From the NCBI GenBank assembly GCA_020720805.1, contig DYNZ01000028.1, forward strand, positions 1-32,377: 32,377 bases of DNA, written 5' to 3'. This document shows positions 22,884 through 31,117 of this stretch, one piece after another. A program made the position numbers and the translations under genes. The stretch comes from Leptospira biflexa. Its GTDB lineage: Bacteria > Spirochaetota > DYNZ01. How positions within the stretch are numbered: position 1 is the stretch's first letter; each line of letters begins with the position of its first letter. The notes under the pieces were generated by a model. It was not told the origin of the DNA. It made no database searches and saw only the letters and a list, made by a program, of their open reading frames with translations.

Positions 22884-23930
22884 ATGTTATACGGCGAACG
22901 TTACGTACGAAAAAAGAAAGGACGGATGAAGCGTTTTTTCATCTTCCTGCTTGTTGGTGGCTTAGGGTATGCTAGTTACTATTACTACCCGATTGTTGCT
23001 GATTTTTGGAAGGATAATCCTGAGGAGTTTATTAAAGATCTTGGGAAAAACGCGAAAAGCAGCCAGAAAAATCAGAATTCCTATTCGCCGGAATTCTTCC
23101 TGAAGTTAGAGCAGAAGATCGCATCGGAACCGACCTCGAAAGAGTACTACTTTTTGTATCTGCAAACCAGATTGAAACCATGGATTGACGATTTAACCCT
23201 ATTAGGGGCGGAGAGAATCAATTCTCTATTCTTTTTTCCTCAATCCGGCTCTCTGAAACAGAGGGAACAGATTGCTGCATTTCTTTTGAAACTATCAATA
23301 TTGGGTCATACGGAGAAAGAGTTGCGGCAAATTCGTTACTATCGGAAGGTTGTGGCGCTATTACTGCCAAGAGGGAACGCAAAAGCCGGTTATACCTTTC
23401 CCCCAGATTATGCCTCCTCTCTGAAGAAATTGAGCGCAGATGAGATTTTTCTGGATCTACTCTATGGCGTCTGGAACGGAATTGATACTGTGAATCTTAT
23501 CTTAGGCCAGTTGGACAAGGAAAAGGATCAACCGTACGCTAAGGGATTTTGGGAACGTTATGGGAAATTTACTGACGAACGAAGGTCTTTGCTACAGGCT
23601 GTCGCTCTGTATCAAAGTGGGAAACTGGATATGGTTATAAATTTGTTACTATCAGCCCTCCGTTCTTTGCCTGAAGGTAGCCCGGCCTGGCGGGAGACTA
23701 TGTTGCTCTTGACTCTTGCTCTATCCGAAACAAAGCAGTTTGCAACTGCTGACGCGATTCTTAAAAAGGGAGCCATGTCCTGGCTCCGCAAAGAGGAACT
23801 CTATTACCTTAATGCTCTGGTATCTGTAGCGCTGGATCGAACCAAAGAGGCGCAGAGATTTATTGAAGAGAGTCTAAAAATCTCCCCGACATTTTTTGAG
23901 GCGAAAATTCTTGCTCGCCAGCTTAGGTGA
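22884..23930 (+). CDS. Unknown single-pass membrane protein, helical repeats
   Basis: This is an unrecognised 348-residue protein. It has a short basic N-terminus and one transmembrane segment (FFIFLLVGGLGYASYYYYP, about residues 17-36). An all-helical periplasmic region ends in TPR-like helices (TLALSETKQFATADAILKKG, YYLNALVSVALDRTKEAQRF). ATG 22926 (AAAGGA just upstream) is an alternative start that would remove 14 residues. It follows the PH-like gene by 5 bases, so the pair form an operon. A strong hairpin follows 12 bases after the stop. Confidence 0.7.
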   Translation: MLYGERYVRKKKGRMKRFFIFLLVGGLGYASYYYYPIVADFWKDNPEEFIKDLGKNAKSSQKNQNSYSPEFFLKLEQKIASEPTSKEYYFLYLQTRLKPWIDDLTLLGAERINSLFFFPQSGSLKQREQIAAFLLKLSILGHTEKELRQIRYYRKVVALLLPRGNAKAGYTFPPDYASSLKKLSADEIFLDLLYGVWNGIDTVNLILGQLDKEKDQPYAKGFWERYGKFTDERRSLLQAVALYQSGKLDMVINLLLSALRSLPEGSPAWRETMLLLTLALSETKQFATADAILKKGAMSWLRKEELYYLNALVSVALDRTKEAQRFIEESLKISPTFFEAKILARQLR

Positions 23931-23942
23931 TCGTATGTAGCA

Positions 23943-23974
23943 TTCGCCAGGAAATAGCCTGGTTTTCTGGCGAA
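23943..23974 (+). terminator. Stable hairpin after the 22210-23930 gene pair
   Basis: TTCGCCAGGAAA (23943-23954) pairs with TTTTCTGGCGAA (23963-23974) over 12 bp (one G-U) with an 8-base loop. It sits 12 bases after the stop and before the mre operon. No T-run follows, so it may stabilise the 3' end rather than terminate transcription intrinsically. Confidence 0.5.
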
Positions 23975-24110
23975 GCAAAGAAATGGTTATCGGTTCAGGA
24001 TGAATCGTAATCGCCGTCGTCTAAATTCATGCGAAAATTTCTTTTTCAATTTGTATTTTAAAATAAGCTTTACATTAAATTGTCGCCAATCATCGGTGAT
24101 TCTGCAAAAA

Positions 24111-24128
24111 GCAGTAAGTTACTACTGC
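24111..24128 (+). promoter_or_regulatory. Alternative hairpins in the mreB leader
   Basis: GCAGTA (24111-24116) pairs with TACTGC (24123-24128). The same GCAG can instead pair with CTGC at 24102-24105 across an A5 loop. The structures are mutually exclusive and lie about 40 bases before mreB; they may be attenuator-like or chance. Confidence 0.25.
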
Positions 24129-24164
24129 CCAGGTGGAATGCGCACAGCAAAGAGAGAATAGTTT

Positions 24165-25187
24165 ATGATTTTTGATTGGTTTTATGGTTTTTTTTCGTAT
24201 GATATGGGGATCGACCTTGGTACGGCAAATACCTTAGTTCATGTGAAAGGACAGGGAATTGTTCTGAGCGAACCTTCTGTCGTCGCAGTGCAAAGCGGAA
24301 CAGGAAAGGTTTTAGCAGTTGGACAGGAAGCGAAGCGGATGCTGGGAAGAACTCCTGGCGACATCATTGCCATCCGACCGATGAAGGACGGAGTCATCGC
24401 TGATTTTGAAACCGTCGAAAAGATGATTCGCTATTTTATTGCCAAGGTTCATAATCGGCATACTCTCGTAAAACCGCGAATTGTCATCGGTGTGCCAGCA
24501 GGTATTACGGAAGTAGAAAAGCGTGCGGTGCGGGAGTCTGCTGAGCAGGCAGGGGCACGTGAAATCTATTTAATAGAAGAGGCTTTGGCTGCCGCGATTG
24601 GCGCGCAGATTCCTATCCATGAGCCAGCCGGAAATATGGTAGTCGATATTGGCGGCGGAACAACAGAAATTGCTGTTATATCGCTGGGGGGAATGGTTAT
24701 CGCCGATTCCATCCGGGTTGGTGGCGATGAATTTGATGAAGCTATTGAAAAGTACCTAAGGAATCAGTATAACCTGGTCATTGGCGAGCGCATGGCGGAA
24801 GATGTTAAATTGACGCTTGGCAATATTTTCCCCGATAAAAAAGTTGAAGTAATGGAAATCAAAGGTCGGGATGCGATTTCAGGGTTGCCACGCACGCTGG
24901 AGATCGATTCGAATGAAATCCGTAAGGCACTGAAAGAGCCAGTGGATCAGATCCTTGATGGTGTCAAAAGAACTCTGGAAAAAACACCACCAGAGCTGGC
25001 GGCTGATATTGTGGAACGGGGCATCGTAATGACAGGCGGCGGATGCCTTTTACGGGGATTGGATAAGTTTCTGAGTAAGGAGACCGGTGTTCCGGTATTT
25101 CGGGCAGAAAATCCGCTGACCTGTGTCGTATTGGGTTGCGGAAAATTCCTTGAGGAAATTAAATACTACCGTTCCAATATTCAGTAA
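24165..25187 (+). CDS. mreB: Rod-shape actin homologue MreB
   Basis: MreB (340 aa) is the ATP-binding actin-like filament that guides lateral wall synthesis at the inner membrane. Visible signatures are [20 protein letters not shown] (phosphate 1), [18 protein letters not shown] (phosphate 2) and [20 protein letters not shown] (adenosine). [20 protein letters not shown] and the [10 protein letters not shown] strand are also standard. The N-terminal [13 protein letters not shown] carries the hydrophobic amphipathic start used for membrane binding. The start is preceded by AGAGAG. It heads a seven-gene same-strand run and probably has its promoter in the 234-base gap upstream, though I cannot point to a convincing one. 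Confidence 0.98.
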   Translation: MIFDWFYGFFSYDMGIDLGTANTLVHVKGQGIVLSEPSVVAVQSGTGKVLAVGQEAKRMLGRTPGDIIAIRPMKDGVIADFETVEKMIRYFIAKVHNRHTLVKPRIVIGVPAGITEVEKRAVRESAEQAGAREIYLIEEALAAAIGAQIPIHEPAGNMVVDIGGGTTEIAVISLGGMVIADSIRVGGDEFDEAIEKYLRNQYNLVIGERMAEDVKLTLGNIFPDKKVEVMEIKGRDAISGLPRTLEIDSNEIRKALKEPVDQILDGVKRTLEKTPPELAADIVERGIVMTGGGCLLRGLDKFLSKETGVPVFRAENPLTCVVLGCGKFLEEIKYYRSNIQ

Positions 25188-25336
25188 ATCTTTCCAATCT
25201 TATATGGGCTGTCAGCGAGCGGCGTGAATCGGAAGCGTCCTAACCTGGAATTGTCTAGGTGGGGCGCATTGATTCCTGTAAATTGGTTCTCCTTTGCAGT
25301 AACAGTTCAGGAAACCGTTTTGTATTTGGTAAAAAT

Positions 25337-26206
25337 ATGGATTTTATTGCTAGAAATAGAATTTTTTTATCACTTCTTTTTATTATACTTTTTTCAACCA
25401 CGAATCTTGCCAGAAAATCAGATGTTGAGTTTTCCTTCGAAGGGATTTTAGTTGTAACGATTTCTCCTTTCCAAAAGCTGTTTCATGGTACCTATAAAAT
25501 TGTAGGGCAATTATGGGCTGGCATTACGGAATTAAACTATCTTCGCGAAGAGCTCGATAAAACGAGACAAAAACTTCAATCCTACGAAGAGGTGGCGCAA
25601 TCTTTAAAAGAGATTAAGAAGGAAAATGAAGAGTTGCGCAAGCTGCTTGGCTATCGCGAAAGATTACCCTACAAAGCGATTCCCGCCGAAATCATTGCCA
25701 AAAACCCCGATAATTTTTTTCGTGTTTTTATTGTGAACAAGGGGTCATCCAGCGGTATAAAAAAATTCATGCCAGTTGTTTCCTACAGCAATGGAGAAAA
25801 AGCGGTTGTCGGAAAAATCATAGAAGTTCGTTGGAATGTTTCTCTGGTGCAACCGATTATTGATTCAATGTCACGGATTGGTGTCTTACTCGACCAAACT
25901 CGGTATGTTGGCTTGATGAGCGGCCATGCCCCCTTAGATCAGAAGTTACGCATCGATTATATTTCCATGAATGCTGCATTTAAGGCTGGTGAAAGTGTGC
26001 TGACTTCGGGCGATGGCGGGATTTTTCCAAAGGGGCTATTGGTCGGTAAAGTAGAATCATTAACCGAAAATAGATCAGCAGGATACAAACAGGCAATCGT
26101 CACACCAGCCATTGATTTTGGCAACCTGGATCAGGTTTTGATCATCCAAAAAGAGGTGGATAAAGATGCAATCCTAATCCGACCCGACAAGGAGCCTGCC
26201 AGATGA
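25337..26206 (+). CDS. mreC: Cell-shape protein MreC
   Basis: MreC (289 aa) is a bitopic inner-membrane protein that activates the PBP2-RodA wall synthase. An N-terminal helix (NRIFLSLLFIILFSTTNLA) is followed by a coiled coil (NYLREELDKTRQKL, then KEIKKENEELRKLLGYRERL) and the beta-rich periplasmic domain (AIPAEIIAKNPDNFFRVFIV, NKGSSSGIKKFMPVV, GVLLDQTRYVGLMSGH, VLTSGDGGIFPKGLLVGKV). All are canonical. ATG 25337 is preferred, although its ribosome site is weak; the frame is open to a GTG at 25259. It overlaps mreD by ATGA. Confidence 0.95.
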   Translation: MDFIARNRIFLSLLFIILFSTTNLARKSDVEFSFEGILVVTISPFQKLFHGTYKIVGQLWAGITELNYLREELDKTRQKLQSYEEVAQSLKEIKKENEELRKLLGYRERLPYKAIPAEIIAKNPDNFFRVFIVNKGSSSGIKKFMPVVSYSNGEKAVVGKIIEVRWNVSLVQPIIDSMSRIGVLLDQTRYVGLMSGHAPLDQKLRIDYISMNAAFKAGESVLTSGDGGIFPKGLLVGKVESLTENRSAGYKQAIVTPAIDFGNLDQVLIIQKEVDKDAILIRPDKEPAR

Positions 26207-26697
26207 AGCACCTTATTTTTTTTATCCTATTACTATTTTTTTCCCTCTTTTTGCAGAGTTATTTTGATTTACTAAGTATTGCTGGTATTAAACCAGATCT
26301 GCTTTTGATTTTAACAATCTATATCTCCTTTAAAGAAGGTACATTTCGGGGGGTGTGGACCGGCTTTACCGCAGGTCTGTTGCAGGATTTGGTCTCTTCC
26401 GCATCGATAGGTTTTCACGCTATGCCAAAGGCCATCATCGGATATATCGTAGGAAAGTTTGGAAATCTGGTGCGCGGTCAGAGCCTTTTTTCTCTGGGGC
26501 TTTTGATTTTTGTCATCAGCCTTATGCATGGCATTCTCCTCTTGTTACTTGCATTGCTGTTTATTGACGGCAAATTTTCCTATGTTTACAAGATTATTCT
26601 TCCAGAGTCGTTATATAACGCGATATTAGGGCCAATGCTGTTTACAATTTTTGATAAGATTTTTGGTATAAACATTGTCGGAGGAGATAGTGTTTAG
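26203..26697 (+). CDS. mreD: Rod-shape protein MreD
   Basis: MreD is a small polytopic inner-membrane protein of the elongasome. This 164-residue protein has about five hydrophobic segments and the family pattern GIKPDLLLILTIYISFKEGT, then WTGFTAGLLQDLVSSASIG and YIVGKFGNLVRG. The start overlaps the mreC stop by 4 bases (ATGA), and its 3' end overlaps the start of mrdA by 8 bases. Sequence identity in this family is low, so position adds weight. Confidence 0.93.
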   Translation: MKHLIFFILLLFFSLFLQSYFDLLSIAGIKPDLLLILTIYISFKEGTFRGVWTGFTAGLLQDLVSSASIGFHAMPKAIIGYIVGKFGNLVRGQSLFSLGLLIFVISLMHGILLLLLALLFIDGKFSYVYKIILPESLYNAILGPMLFTIFDKIFGINIVGGDSV

Positions 26698-28564
26698 TTC
26701 CCGTGGCCAGCGGAAAACTATTGAAGGGTTCCGCTTTCGTCTTTATATTTTGTCAATGGGGATGGCCTTTAGCCTTCTTTTAATCTTCATTCAGCTCATC
26801 AATTTGCAAATTATTCATGGGCGTTCTTACCAGTCTCGATCAAAATCGAACATGGAATCCTTTGTTCCCTTGATAGCACCCAGAGGAATTATCTTTGATA
26901 GAAATTTTGGAACGGAGAAAGCGATAGCGCTTGTTAGCAATCGTGTCTCATTTAATATAACAACGATTCCTGCCAAATTTTCCTCAAAAAAAGAGCGTGA
27001 ACAAATTTTCGAAAAACTCGCGCAGATCGTCGGAGTGCCGGTTCAATCCATTGTTGAGAACAGTAAAAAAGAGAAGAGCCCCCACTTGAAAACGACCTTG
27101 CTTGAGGATATCCCTTTCCCAAAACTCATACGCCTGGCTTCATGGATAGATGAACTTCCCCATATTACCTGGGAGACAATTCCCAAAAGAGATTATCTAT
27201 ATAAAAATATGTACGCCCATGTTATCGGATATACCGGGCGCATATCGCAAAAAGAGTTGATGAAACTTCGTTCCAGCGGTTACCAATATTACCAGGATGT
27301 TGGTAAAATTGGATTGGAATACCAGTATGACAAAGAGCTACGCGGCATTGATGGCAGAATCCGTAAGGTCGTCAATGTGAAACGAAAAATACAACAGGAA
27401 GCGACAGATCAATTTGCCACACCAGGAAAAAATATTGTTCTTACTATAGACCATAAGATCCAGGAAGCCGCTTATCGAGCTTCGGAGAAATATGCCGGAG
27501 TCGGTGTTGGTGTTGTTGTCATGCGGCCTTCGAATGGCGAAATTCTAGCTCTGATCAGCAAACCGGATTTTGATCCCAATTTTTTAATTACAGTTGCGCA
27601 GCAATCCGAATTGAATCGAATGTTGCAGGATGAAAATAAACCCTTTGTCAACCGAGCCATCCAGATTAAAAATCCACCGTCTTCAACTTTCAAGCCCTTG
27701 GTGGGACTTACGGCCTTAGAGGAGGGTAAATTAAATTTTCAAGAAAAATTTTTTTGCAACAGAACTTTTATCTTAAAAGGATTACGTAACAGAACCTTTC
27801 ATTGTTGGGGTGTTCATCATCATAATGATATCGTTGGTGGTATTGCAAATTCATGCAATGTTTTCTTTTTTAATGTTGGCCTGAGGCTGGGATCCGTTCC
27901 CATTCTGAAATATGCTGAGTATTTTGGTTTAAATCAACTGACGGGAATTGATATACCAGGTGAGGTGCCAGGATTAATTCCGTCAGATGCTTGGAAACAT
28001 AAGATTTTTAAACAAAGATGGTTTGATGGCGATACCATGAATATTTCCATTGGTCAGGGTTTTTTGCAGTTTACGCCAATCGCCATGGCGACCGTATATG
28101 CTGGTATGGTAATGGATGGTATCATTTATAAACCGCACATTCTTAAGGAGATACGCGATCCAGTATCAAATGAACTCCTTTACCAGCGTAAGCCAGAAAT
28201 CCTGCGTGAAGTGCCACTGAAGGCGGCTAACCTCGATAAAATCAGACAGGGATTGCGCGCTGTAGTTTTACGGGGAACGACACAGTTCATGAACCATCCC
28301 AAATTAGCCATAGCCGGAAAAACCGGAACTGTACAAACTTTTTCGATCACAGATGACAAAGAGCACTTGCGGAAAAAAAATGAGGCGCAGCACGCCTGGT
28401 TTATAGGATATGCGCCTTTTGATGGAACGCCTCAGGAGCAGGTTCTCATCGCAGTCTTCGTGCAATTTGGCCAGACAGGTTCGGGTGGTGCAGCTCCTAT
28501 AGCCTACAGGATTTTTCAGGACATCTTCCTTAAACCACAAAATGGACCGGCGGTTCAAAAATGA
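26690..28564 (+). CDS. mrdA: Penicillin-binding protein 2 (elongasome transpeptidase)
   Basis: This 624-residue class B PBP cross-links peptidoglycan during cell elongation. An N-terminal helix (LYILSMGMAFSLLLIFIQLI) precedes the pedestal domain, which includes APRGIIFDRN and the GKIGLEYQYDKELRGIDG segment. The transpeptidase domain has all three active-site motifs: SxxK at S332-K335 (SSTFKPL), SxN at S388-N390 (NSCNVFF) and KTG at 544-546 (AGKTGTVQT). The start is GTG 26690 with GGAGG 5 bases upstream; an upstream TTG would lie in front of that site. It overlaps mreD by 8 bases and rodA by 4 (ATGA). Confidence 0.96.
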   Translation: MFSSRGQRKTIEGFRFRLYILSMGMAFSLLLIFIQLINLQIIHGRSYQSRSKSNMESFVPLIAPRGIIFDRNFGTEKAIALVSNRVSFNITTIPAKFSSKKEREQIFEKLAQIVGVPVQSIVENSKKEKSPHLKTTLLEDIPFPKLIRLASWIDELPHITWETIPKRDYLYKNMYAHVIGYTGRISQKELMKLRSSGYQYYQDVGKIGLEYQYDKELRGIDGRIRKVVNVKRKIQQEATDQFATPGKNIVLTIDHKIQEAAYRASEKYAGVGVGVVVMRPSNGEILALISKPDFDPNFLITVAQQSELNRMLQDENKPFVNRAIQIKNPPSSTFKPLVGLTALEEGKLNFQEKFFCNRTFILKGLRNRTFHCWGVHHHNDIVGGIANSCNVFFFNVGLRLGSVPILKYAEYFGLNQLTGIDIPGEVPGLIPSDAWKHKIFKQRWFDGDTMNISIGQGFLQFTPIAMATVYAGMVMDGIIYKPHILKEIRDPVSNELLYQRKPEILREVPLKAANLDKIRQGLRAVVLRGTTQFMNHPKLAIAGKTGTVQTFSITDDKEHLRKKNEAQHAWFIGYAPFDGTPQEQVLIAVFVQFGQTGSGGAAPIAYRIFQDIFLKPQNGPAVQK

Positions 28565-29874
28565 GAACGTCAAAATTTGACTGGAGTCTGGCTATCATAG
28601 CAGTTCTTCTCTCCCTAATTGGAATCATGAATATCTATAGCGCCAGCCATACTCAAAATGCAGCCGGTCTCGCCCTATACCAGAAACAGATAATCTGGGT
28701 CGCCCTTGGTCTGGTGGTCATGGTTGCGCTGGCTTATACAAATTATCAGATCATTGGTCATTACGCTTTTTACATCTATCTGGCAGCTATTTTTTTACTT
28801 GTATTAACGCTTGTCGTTGCCAAGCCGATCAACAACTCGCGGCGCTGGATCAATCTTGGTATCATGAGCTTTCAGACCTCAGAATTTCTAAAAATAGCTT
28901 TTATTCTATTGTTAGGAAAGTATATCCATTTTCGTGGGGCAGATATCCACTATTTCAGGGAGATCGTGATTACGGGAGTGATGTTATTTATCCCATTTCT
29001 CTTAATTTTAGTTCAGCCAGATCTTGGTACCGGCTTGAGTCTGATTCCGATTTTTCTCATCATGCTGTTTGTCGGCGGAGCGGATAATGCCCATTTAGGA
29101 GCGATTCTGGCTATAGGTTTGATAACGGTCTCCATTCCCGTTTATCTAACTTACCAGGAGATGCTTGGAAAAGCCTCCCAGGGTGCCGATGTTTCCTGGC
29201 TGGCTAATTTTTTATGTAATCCAATTCATTTACTGATTCTATCAGCGATCATGGGCTTGATCGCATTTGGCGGATATTTAGTCAAATTTTTTCTTAACTG
29301 GAAATCGATGCGTCTGGTTTACCTACCTTCTATTGTCCTTTCATTGGGTATGCTTTTATCATTTGGCGTAGCCAAGTATGTCAAACCGTATCAGAAAAAG
29401 CGTATTCTAACCTTCTTTGATCCTGAGCTGGATGCTCTGGGTGCTGGTTACAATGTGATCCAATCGAAAATTGCTGTTGGGTCTGGTGAGTTTTTGGGTA
29501 AAGGATTTCTGCAGGGAACCCAGAATCAGTTGGGATTTCTGCCTGAGAAATCAACAGATTTTATCTTTTCTGTGCTGGCAGAAGAGTGGGGCTTCGTCGG
29601 TTCTATCGTGGTGCTGATTTTGTTCTTGATTATTATTATCAAGGGTATTAAGATTGCTTACGAATCCAAAGATTTACTGGGATCTTTATTTGCCGCCGGT
29701 ATCAGCAGTCTTCTCTTTTATCATGTTATGGTCAATATCGGGATGGCGATTGGTATATTACCGGTCACAGGGTTGTTGCTTCCTTTTATCTCTTACGGCG
29801 GCAGCAATCTCATTGTCTCCATGGCTGCGATTGGTATATTGCTCAATATTCGGATGAAAAAATTTGCAAATTAA
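28561..29874 (+). CDS. rodA: SEDS peptidoglycan glycosyltransferase RodA
   Basis: RodA (437 aa) polymerises lipid II into glycan strands together with PBP2. It is a polytopic membrane protein with SEDS hallmarks: MNIYSASH in helix 1, NNSRRWINLGIMSFQTSEFL, ILVQPDLGTGLSL, KIAVGSGEFLGKGFLQGTQN, LPEKSTDFIFSVLAEEWGF (catalytic Asp loop) and GLLLPFISYGGSNLIVSM. It is about 60 residues longer than common RodA proteins because of two additional hydrophobic segments in the middle (about residues 215-275: PIHLLILSAIMGLIAFGGYL, then VYLPSIVLSLGMLLSFGVA). It overlaps mrdA by ATGA. Confidence 0.96.
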   Translation: MRTSKFDWSLAIIAVLLSLIGIMNIYSASHTQNAAGLALYQKQIIWVALGLVVMVALAYTNYQIIGHYAFYIYLAAIFLLVLTLVVAKPINNSRRWINLGIMSFQTSEFLKIAFILLLGKYIHFRGADIHYFREIVITGVMLFIPFLLILVQPDLGTGLSLIPIFLIMLFVGGADNAHLGAILAIGLITVSIPVYLTYQEMLGKASQGADVSWLANFLCNPIHLLILSAIMGLIAFGGYLVKFFLNWKSMRLVYLPSIVLSLGMLLSFGVAKYVKPYQKKRILTFFDPELDALGAGYNVIQSKIAVGSGEFLGKGFLQGTQNQLGFLPEKSTDFIFSVLAEEWGFVGSIVVLILFLIIIIKGIKIAYESKDLLGSLFAAGISSLLFYHVMVNIGMAIGILPVTGLLLPFISYGGSNLIVSMAAIGILLNIRMKKFAN

Positions 29875-29891
29875 GCAAAGAGGTGCCATTT

Positions 29892-30713
29892 ATGCAATCT
29901 GGATTTCCAAATAGTGGTTTTCCGTTTGCGCGAAACTTTGCCTTGCTTGATCAACTCCGCTGGCGCCTGGAAAAAACGTTATTGAAACTGGAAAAGAGCA
30001 TCCATGAGAAAGATGAGCTATTCCAGACTCTTGAAACCGAAGTACAGAGCCTTCAGGACTCTTTTTTTTCGTACGAGCATATCTATTTAACAAGTTATCT
30101 TCATAAATTTAAAGCCTCCCTTCATAAGATCAAACAGCAGTACCAATACCAACCGCAGGGTTTTAATGTTCTTTATTATCTTATGGAAAAAATTTCGCGC
30201 TTGAGCGAAGAGGAGGCGGCTATTATCGAACGCCAATCCAGCCCCCCTATACCCCAATCAGGCCGGTTACCAATCCGGATTCAAGGATCAGCTCCGACCG
30301 CTTATATTCAGGCGGAAATCGAGTCCATTCCCGTATTAATACCCTACATGCACCATTTTCTCATAGCAACAAGATCAGCGCACAATATTCAGCCAGGCAG
30401 ACCCCAGCTTATAACTTTTCGCGGTCAAAGTTATAAAATCTTTGCGTTGTGGAGTCCGAACGGTTTGCAAAGCCCGCCAAAGAACACAATTCTATTGCTA
30501 AGATGGTATCGTTATCGTTTAGGATTGACAATTGATCGCAAGATTGGTCATATACAGGATCCAGATGATTTTGTCCTAAGAAATGTTCAGTCTGTTCAAA
30601 AAAAGGTTTTGGATGAAATTTTAGGTGAAATTCGGATCTTTGGCAGGCGGTTTTATATCCTTGATTTGGCTCGGGTTGTGAAACGGAATTATTCAGGAAC
30701 GGGAAAAAGTTGA
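29892..30713 (+). CDS. Divergent CheW-like protein with N-terminal coiled coil
   Basis: This is a 273-residue soluble protein, probably cytoplasmic. Residues 12-90 form a coiled coil (LLDQLRWRLEKTLLKLEKSI, then DELFQTLETEVQSLQDS). From about residue 125 the order of strands resembles CheW: ESIPVLIPYMHHFLIATR, ITFRGQSYKIFALW, NTILLLRWYRYRLGLTIDRK, VLDEILGEIRIFGRRFYILD. The last two match the 'vGllVDrv' and 'g...iLDl..ll' steps of CheW. Identity is low, so this is a pattern-based call. The ATG at 29892 has AGAGG upstream. It lies 17 bases after rodA and therefore probably shares its transcript, an unusual place for a chemosensory adaptor. Confidence 0.6.
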   Translation: MQSGFPNSGFPFARNFALLDQLRWRLEKTLLKLEKSIHEKDELFQTLETEVQSLQDSFFSYEHIYLTSYLHKFKASLHKIKQQYQYQPQGFNVLYYLMEKISRLSEEEAAIIERQSSPPIPQSGRLPIRIQGSAPTAYIQAEIESIPVLIPYMHHFLIATRSAHNIQPGRPQLITFRGQSYKIFALWSPNGLQSPPKNTILLLRWYRYRLGLTIDRKIGHIQDPDDFVLRNVQSVQKKVLDEILGEIRIFGRRFYILDLARVVKRNYSGTGKS

Positions 30714-30772
30714 TTTGACACTCAACAAACAATGATTTGATTCAGGGTTCACTCGTGAAGGAGATTATTCCT

Positions 30773-31117
30773 ATGGCTAATGAAGTTAAAGATAATCGAA
30801 AGCACATTCGTTTCTTTGAAGATCAAAGACAGATTGCGCTCATCAGCACACATGAGAACCATTTCAAAAATTTTGAAGCGGTGACCTTTCAATTTGAACC
30901 GGAACAAGCGGCACTAGTTTTGGATTATTCGTATGGTGGATGCAGCATTGTGCTGGTTCATCTCGGAAATCGAGAGGAGTTTCTGGCTTTGGGAACGAAG
31001 TTGCTGGTTAAAGTTGGCAAGCTGGATCCTATTCCCGGTGAGGTCAAATGGCATGAGATCTTACCCCACAATCTCTTAAAAATTGGAATTGAGTTTTTTG
31101 CTACCAAGGTTTACTAA
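30773..31117 (+). CDS. PilZ-domain c-di-GMP-binding protein
   Basis: This 114-residue single-domain protein carries both PilZ ligand motifs: RKHIR (RxxxR) near the N-terminus and DYSYGG (DxSxxG) in the first strand region, followed by a typical barrel (GTKLLVKVGKLDPIPGEVKW, LLKIGIEFF). PilZ domains bind c-di-GMP and change partner interactions. AAGGAG lies 9 bases before ATG 30773. It is 59 bases after the CheW-like gene, the last of the mre run. Its stop abuts the convergent M42 peptidase stop with no base between them. Confidence 0.88.
   Translation: MANEVKDNRKHIRFFEDQRQIALISTHENHFKNFEAVTFQFEPEQAALVLDYSYGGCSIVLVHLGNREEFLALGTKLLVKVGKLDPIPGEVKWHEILPHNLLKIGIEFFATKVY

Noticed and set aside
25224-25451. 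75-codon open frame rich in hydrophobic residues across the mreB-mreC gap
   Set aside because: It overlaps mreC in another frame and its hydrophobicity mirrors the MreC transmembrane codons.
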